From Patescibacteria group bacterium (GTDB lineage Bacteria > Patescibacteriota > Minisyncoccia > Phycocordibacterales > UBA12079), in the NCBI GenBank assembly GCA_018894995.1, contig JAHIOZ010000130.1:1-6620 (forward strand): a stretch of DNA of 6,620 nucleotides. Direction: 5' to 3'. Shown one piece after another: positions 5,593 to 6,620 of the stretch (its first letter is position 1; each line of letters opens with the position of its first letter). The notes below the pieces were generated by a model that made no database searches, was not told the DNA's origin, and saw only the letters and a list, made by a program, of their open reading frames with translations. A program made the translations under genes and the position numbers.

Positions 5593-5901
5593 TGATTTTG
5601 TAACCACTCACACTTATAAACATCAAACTCATTAAAATCTATAACTGACATTATTACTCTGGATCGCCACACTTCTCTGCTATTGCTCCGAAGCTCGCAG
5701 AGACGAAATGCCGAAGGCATTTCGTCGACGGATTTTGCTCCGCAAAATCCGTCTTCGCGAGAATTTTTTGAAAGAAATTTTTTTGTATAAAAAGAACGAC
5801 CGTTCTTTTTATACAAAAAAATTCTTTCAAAAAATCTGGGGCAATCCAGAAATTATCAATCAATCGTACTAATTTAACAAATGTGAGTGGTTACATGATT
5901 T
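5593..5901. mobile_element. MITE-like composite element with target duplication (contains element C)
   Basis: Terminal inverted repeats TGTAACCACTCACA (5599-5612) and TGTGAGTGGTTACA (5882-5895) are perfect over 14 bases, and TGATTT stands directly outside each (5593-5598 and 5896-5901), as a 6-base target duplication would. There is no transposase, so movement would need one elsewhere. Nested inside is element C: TCTGGATCGCC (5658-5668) with GGCAATCCAGA (5840-5850), holding hairpins 5702-5726 and 5727-5753 and a 37-base palindrome (5760-5798 with 5801-5837, two one-base bulges). The left end is only 5 bases from the rnpB -35 box. Confidence 0.7.
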
Positions 5902-5916
5902 TATTATTTTTTTAAC

Positions 5917-5958
5917 AGACGAATTTTGCCAGAGACAAAATTCGTCTTAGTTTTTTTT
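5917..5958 (+). terminator. Terminator-like hairpin with T8 tract
   Basis: AGACGAATTTTG (5917-5928) and CAAAATTCGTCT (5936-5947) are perfect complements over 12 bases with a 7-base loop, followed by TAG and eight T (5951-5958). This has the form of a plus-strand Rho-independent terminator, though no plus-strand gene is seen before it; it would shield lepB from upstream transcription. The stem shares GACGAATTTTG with the tip of the rnpB P3 expansion. Confidence 0.6.
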
Positions 5959-5976
5959 CGCATGACTCCGCGCCCA

Positions 5977-6045
5977 CCCCGTTAAACTTTTTATTTAATT
6001 AGGGTCATTTCCACGCCTGCCCCTTTAAATTTATTTTTTACGGGG
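5977..6045. repeat. Two tandem CCCC/GGG-framed repeat units
   Basis: Unit 1 is CCCCGTTAAA...TTTAATTAGGG (5977-6004); unit 2 is CCCC...ACGGGG (6020-6045). The link GGGTCATTTCC (6002-6012) matches GGGTCACTTCC at 3418-3428, after the long palindrome there. Unit 1 thus looks like the same frame as 3314-3420 with a core of a few bases in place of a palindrome of about 80. GC-rich links (ACTCCGCGCCCA, ACGCCTG, CTTCCGCGG) separate the units. Confidence 0.6.
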
Positions 6046-6055
6046 ACCTTCCGCG

Positions 6056-6082
6056 GTTTATTATTTTTTAAAAATAATAAAC
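6056..6082. repeat. AT-rich perfect hairpin upstream of lepB
   Basis: Bases 6056-6068 and 6070-6082 are perfect complements over 13 bases around a single central T. Made almost only of A and T, it could act as a weak two-way terminator or simply be another intergenic palindrome. It lies 44 bases before the lepB -35 box. Confidence 0.6.
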
Positions 6083-6125
6083 ACCTTTACGAACTCAAAA
6101 AAAATAGGTGCAAGTAAAAAAAATT

Positions 6126-6154
6126 TTGCATTAAATTTTCATTTGAAATATAAT
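6126..6154 (+). promoter_or_regulatory. Putative near-leaderless promoter of lepB
   Basis: TTGCAT (6126-6131) and a perfect TATAAT (6149-6154) are 17 bases apart. The expected start is 6161-6163, so the transcript would begin within two bases of the ATG at 6163. No ribosome binding site is present in ACTTGCAA between the -10 and the ATG. Confidence 0.6.
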
Positions 6155-6162
6155 ACTTGCAA

Positions 6163-6620
6163 ATGAATGAAAATAAAGAAAACTTTTTTATAGAAGTTCT
6201 AAAATTTTCGCTGTTAACTCTACTAATCGTTCTACCTTTTAGAATGTATGTCGCCAAACCGTTTATAGTAAGCGGAGCGTCAATGAGCCCTACTTTTGAA
6301 ACAGGCAACTATTTAATTGTTGACGAATTGTCTTATAAAATTGGAAATCCTGAAAGAGGTGACGTAATTGTCTTCAAATATCCGAAAGATGAAACAAGAT
6401 TTTTCATTAAAAGAATCATCGGGCTTCCTTCTGAAACAGTTAAAATTCAAAATGGTGAAATTTTAATAAAAAACAAAGAAAACCCAGATGGTTTTAAAAT
6501 TAACGAAGATTTTATAAAAAAAACAACAGCAGAAAATATGGAGTCCGTTTTGGAAGACGATGAATATTTTGTTATGGGAGACAACAGAACCAACAGTTCT
6601 GATTCTCGAAGTTGGGGAGC
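6163..6620 (+). CDS. lepB: Signal peptidase I, N-terminal part (cut by window end)
   Basis: The ATG at 6163 opens a frame of 152 codons that runs off the window. Signal peptidase I (family S26) cuts signal peptides from exported proteins at the outer face of the membrane using a Ser-Lys pair. Residues about 13-26 (LKFSLLTLLIVLPF) form the single N-terminal anchor. Box B is SGASMSPTF (37-45) with nucleophile S40. GDVIVFKYP (66-74) is box C, and RFFIKRIIGLP (79-89) is box D with general base K83. GDNRTNSSDSRSWG (139-152) is box E and is complete. The protein should end 20-40 residues beyond the window. It is the only plus-strand protein gene and stands alone. M28 is an unlikely start because it would remove the anchor. 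Confidence 0.95.
   Translation, partial: MNENKENFFIEVLKFSLLTLLIVLPFRMYVAKPFIVSGASMSPTFETGNYLIVDELSYKIGNPERGDVIVFKYPKDETRFFIKRIIGLPSETVKIQNGEILIKNKENPDGFKINEDFIKKTTAENMESVLEDDEYFVMGDNRTNSSDSRSWG

Noticed and set aside
5574..5863. Minus-strand open frames in the MITE-like element
   Set aside because: They read through the nested palindromes and do not resemble a transposase.
6087..6308. Minus-strand open frame opposite the start of lepB
   Set aside because: It overlaps the promoter and first 48 codons of a clear signal peptidase gene and matches nothing recognised.

Overview
The window is AT-rich with short, tightly drafted genes, no convincing Shine-Dalgarno sites, and many long palindromes between genes. 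Together with a bacterial type-A RNase P RNA carrying large peripheral expansions, and an FtsW and signal peptidase I of ordinary bacterial type, this suggests an ultra-small Candidate Phyla Radiation bacterium (Patescibacteria, perhaps Parcubacteria-like). That assignment is inference from style and gene content. UGA is not needed as a sense codon in any gene read here.

Layout: (1) 1-312, minus strand: N-terminal third of an NAD-dependent nucleotide-sugar epimerase/dehydratase, cut by the window edge. (2) 313-768: non-coding, with two large inverted-repeat elements (410-562 and 608-708). (3) 769-2112 and 2135-3256, minus strand: a membrane polyprenyl-phosphate sugar-phosphate transferase and, just upstream in transcription, a GT-B (GT4-type) glycosyltransferase; the gap is 22 bases. 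(4) 3257-3459: non-coding, dominated by a 107-base palindrome. (5) 3460-4566, minus strand: FtsW. (6) 4567-4883: non-coding for protein; it holds a 158-base imperfect hairpin followed by a plus-strand terminator (a candidate small RNA) and the minus-strand terminator of rnpB. (7) 4884-5553, minus strand: rnpB. (8) 5554-6162: the rnpB promoter, a MITE-like composite element with 14-base terminal inverted repeats and a 6-base target duplication, a terminator-like hairpin, and CCCC/GGGG-framed repeats. (9) 6163-6620, plus strand: signal peptidase I, cut by the window end.

Functionally the proteins belong to the envelope. FtsW polymerises septal peptidoglycan. The sugar transferase would prime a lipid-linked glycan, the GT4 enzyme would extend or decorate it, and the epimerase family makes nucleotide sugars for such pathways. 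Signal peptidase I matures exported proteins.

The most unusual content is not protein coding. Short hairpins opening with GACG recur between genes and also cap both expansions of the RNase P RNA. Intergenic elements share outer frames but carry different palindromic cores. In four of five protein genes a recognisable -10 box lies 6-14 bases before the ATG, implying leaderless or nearly leaderless mRNAs. All alignments and folds were made by eye.
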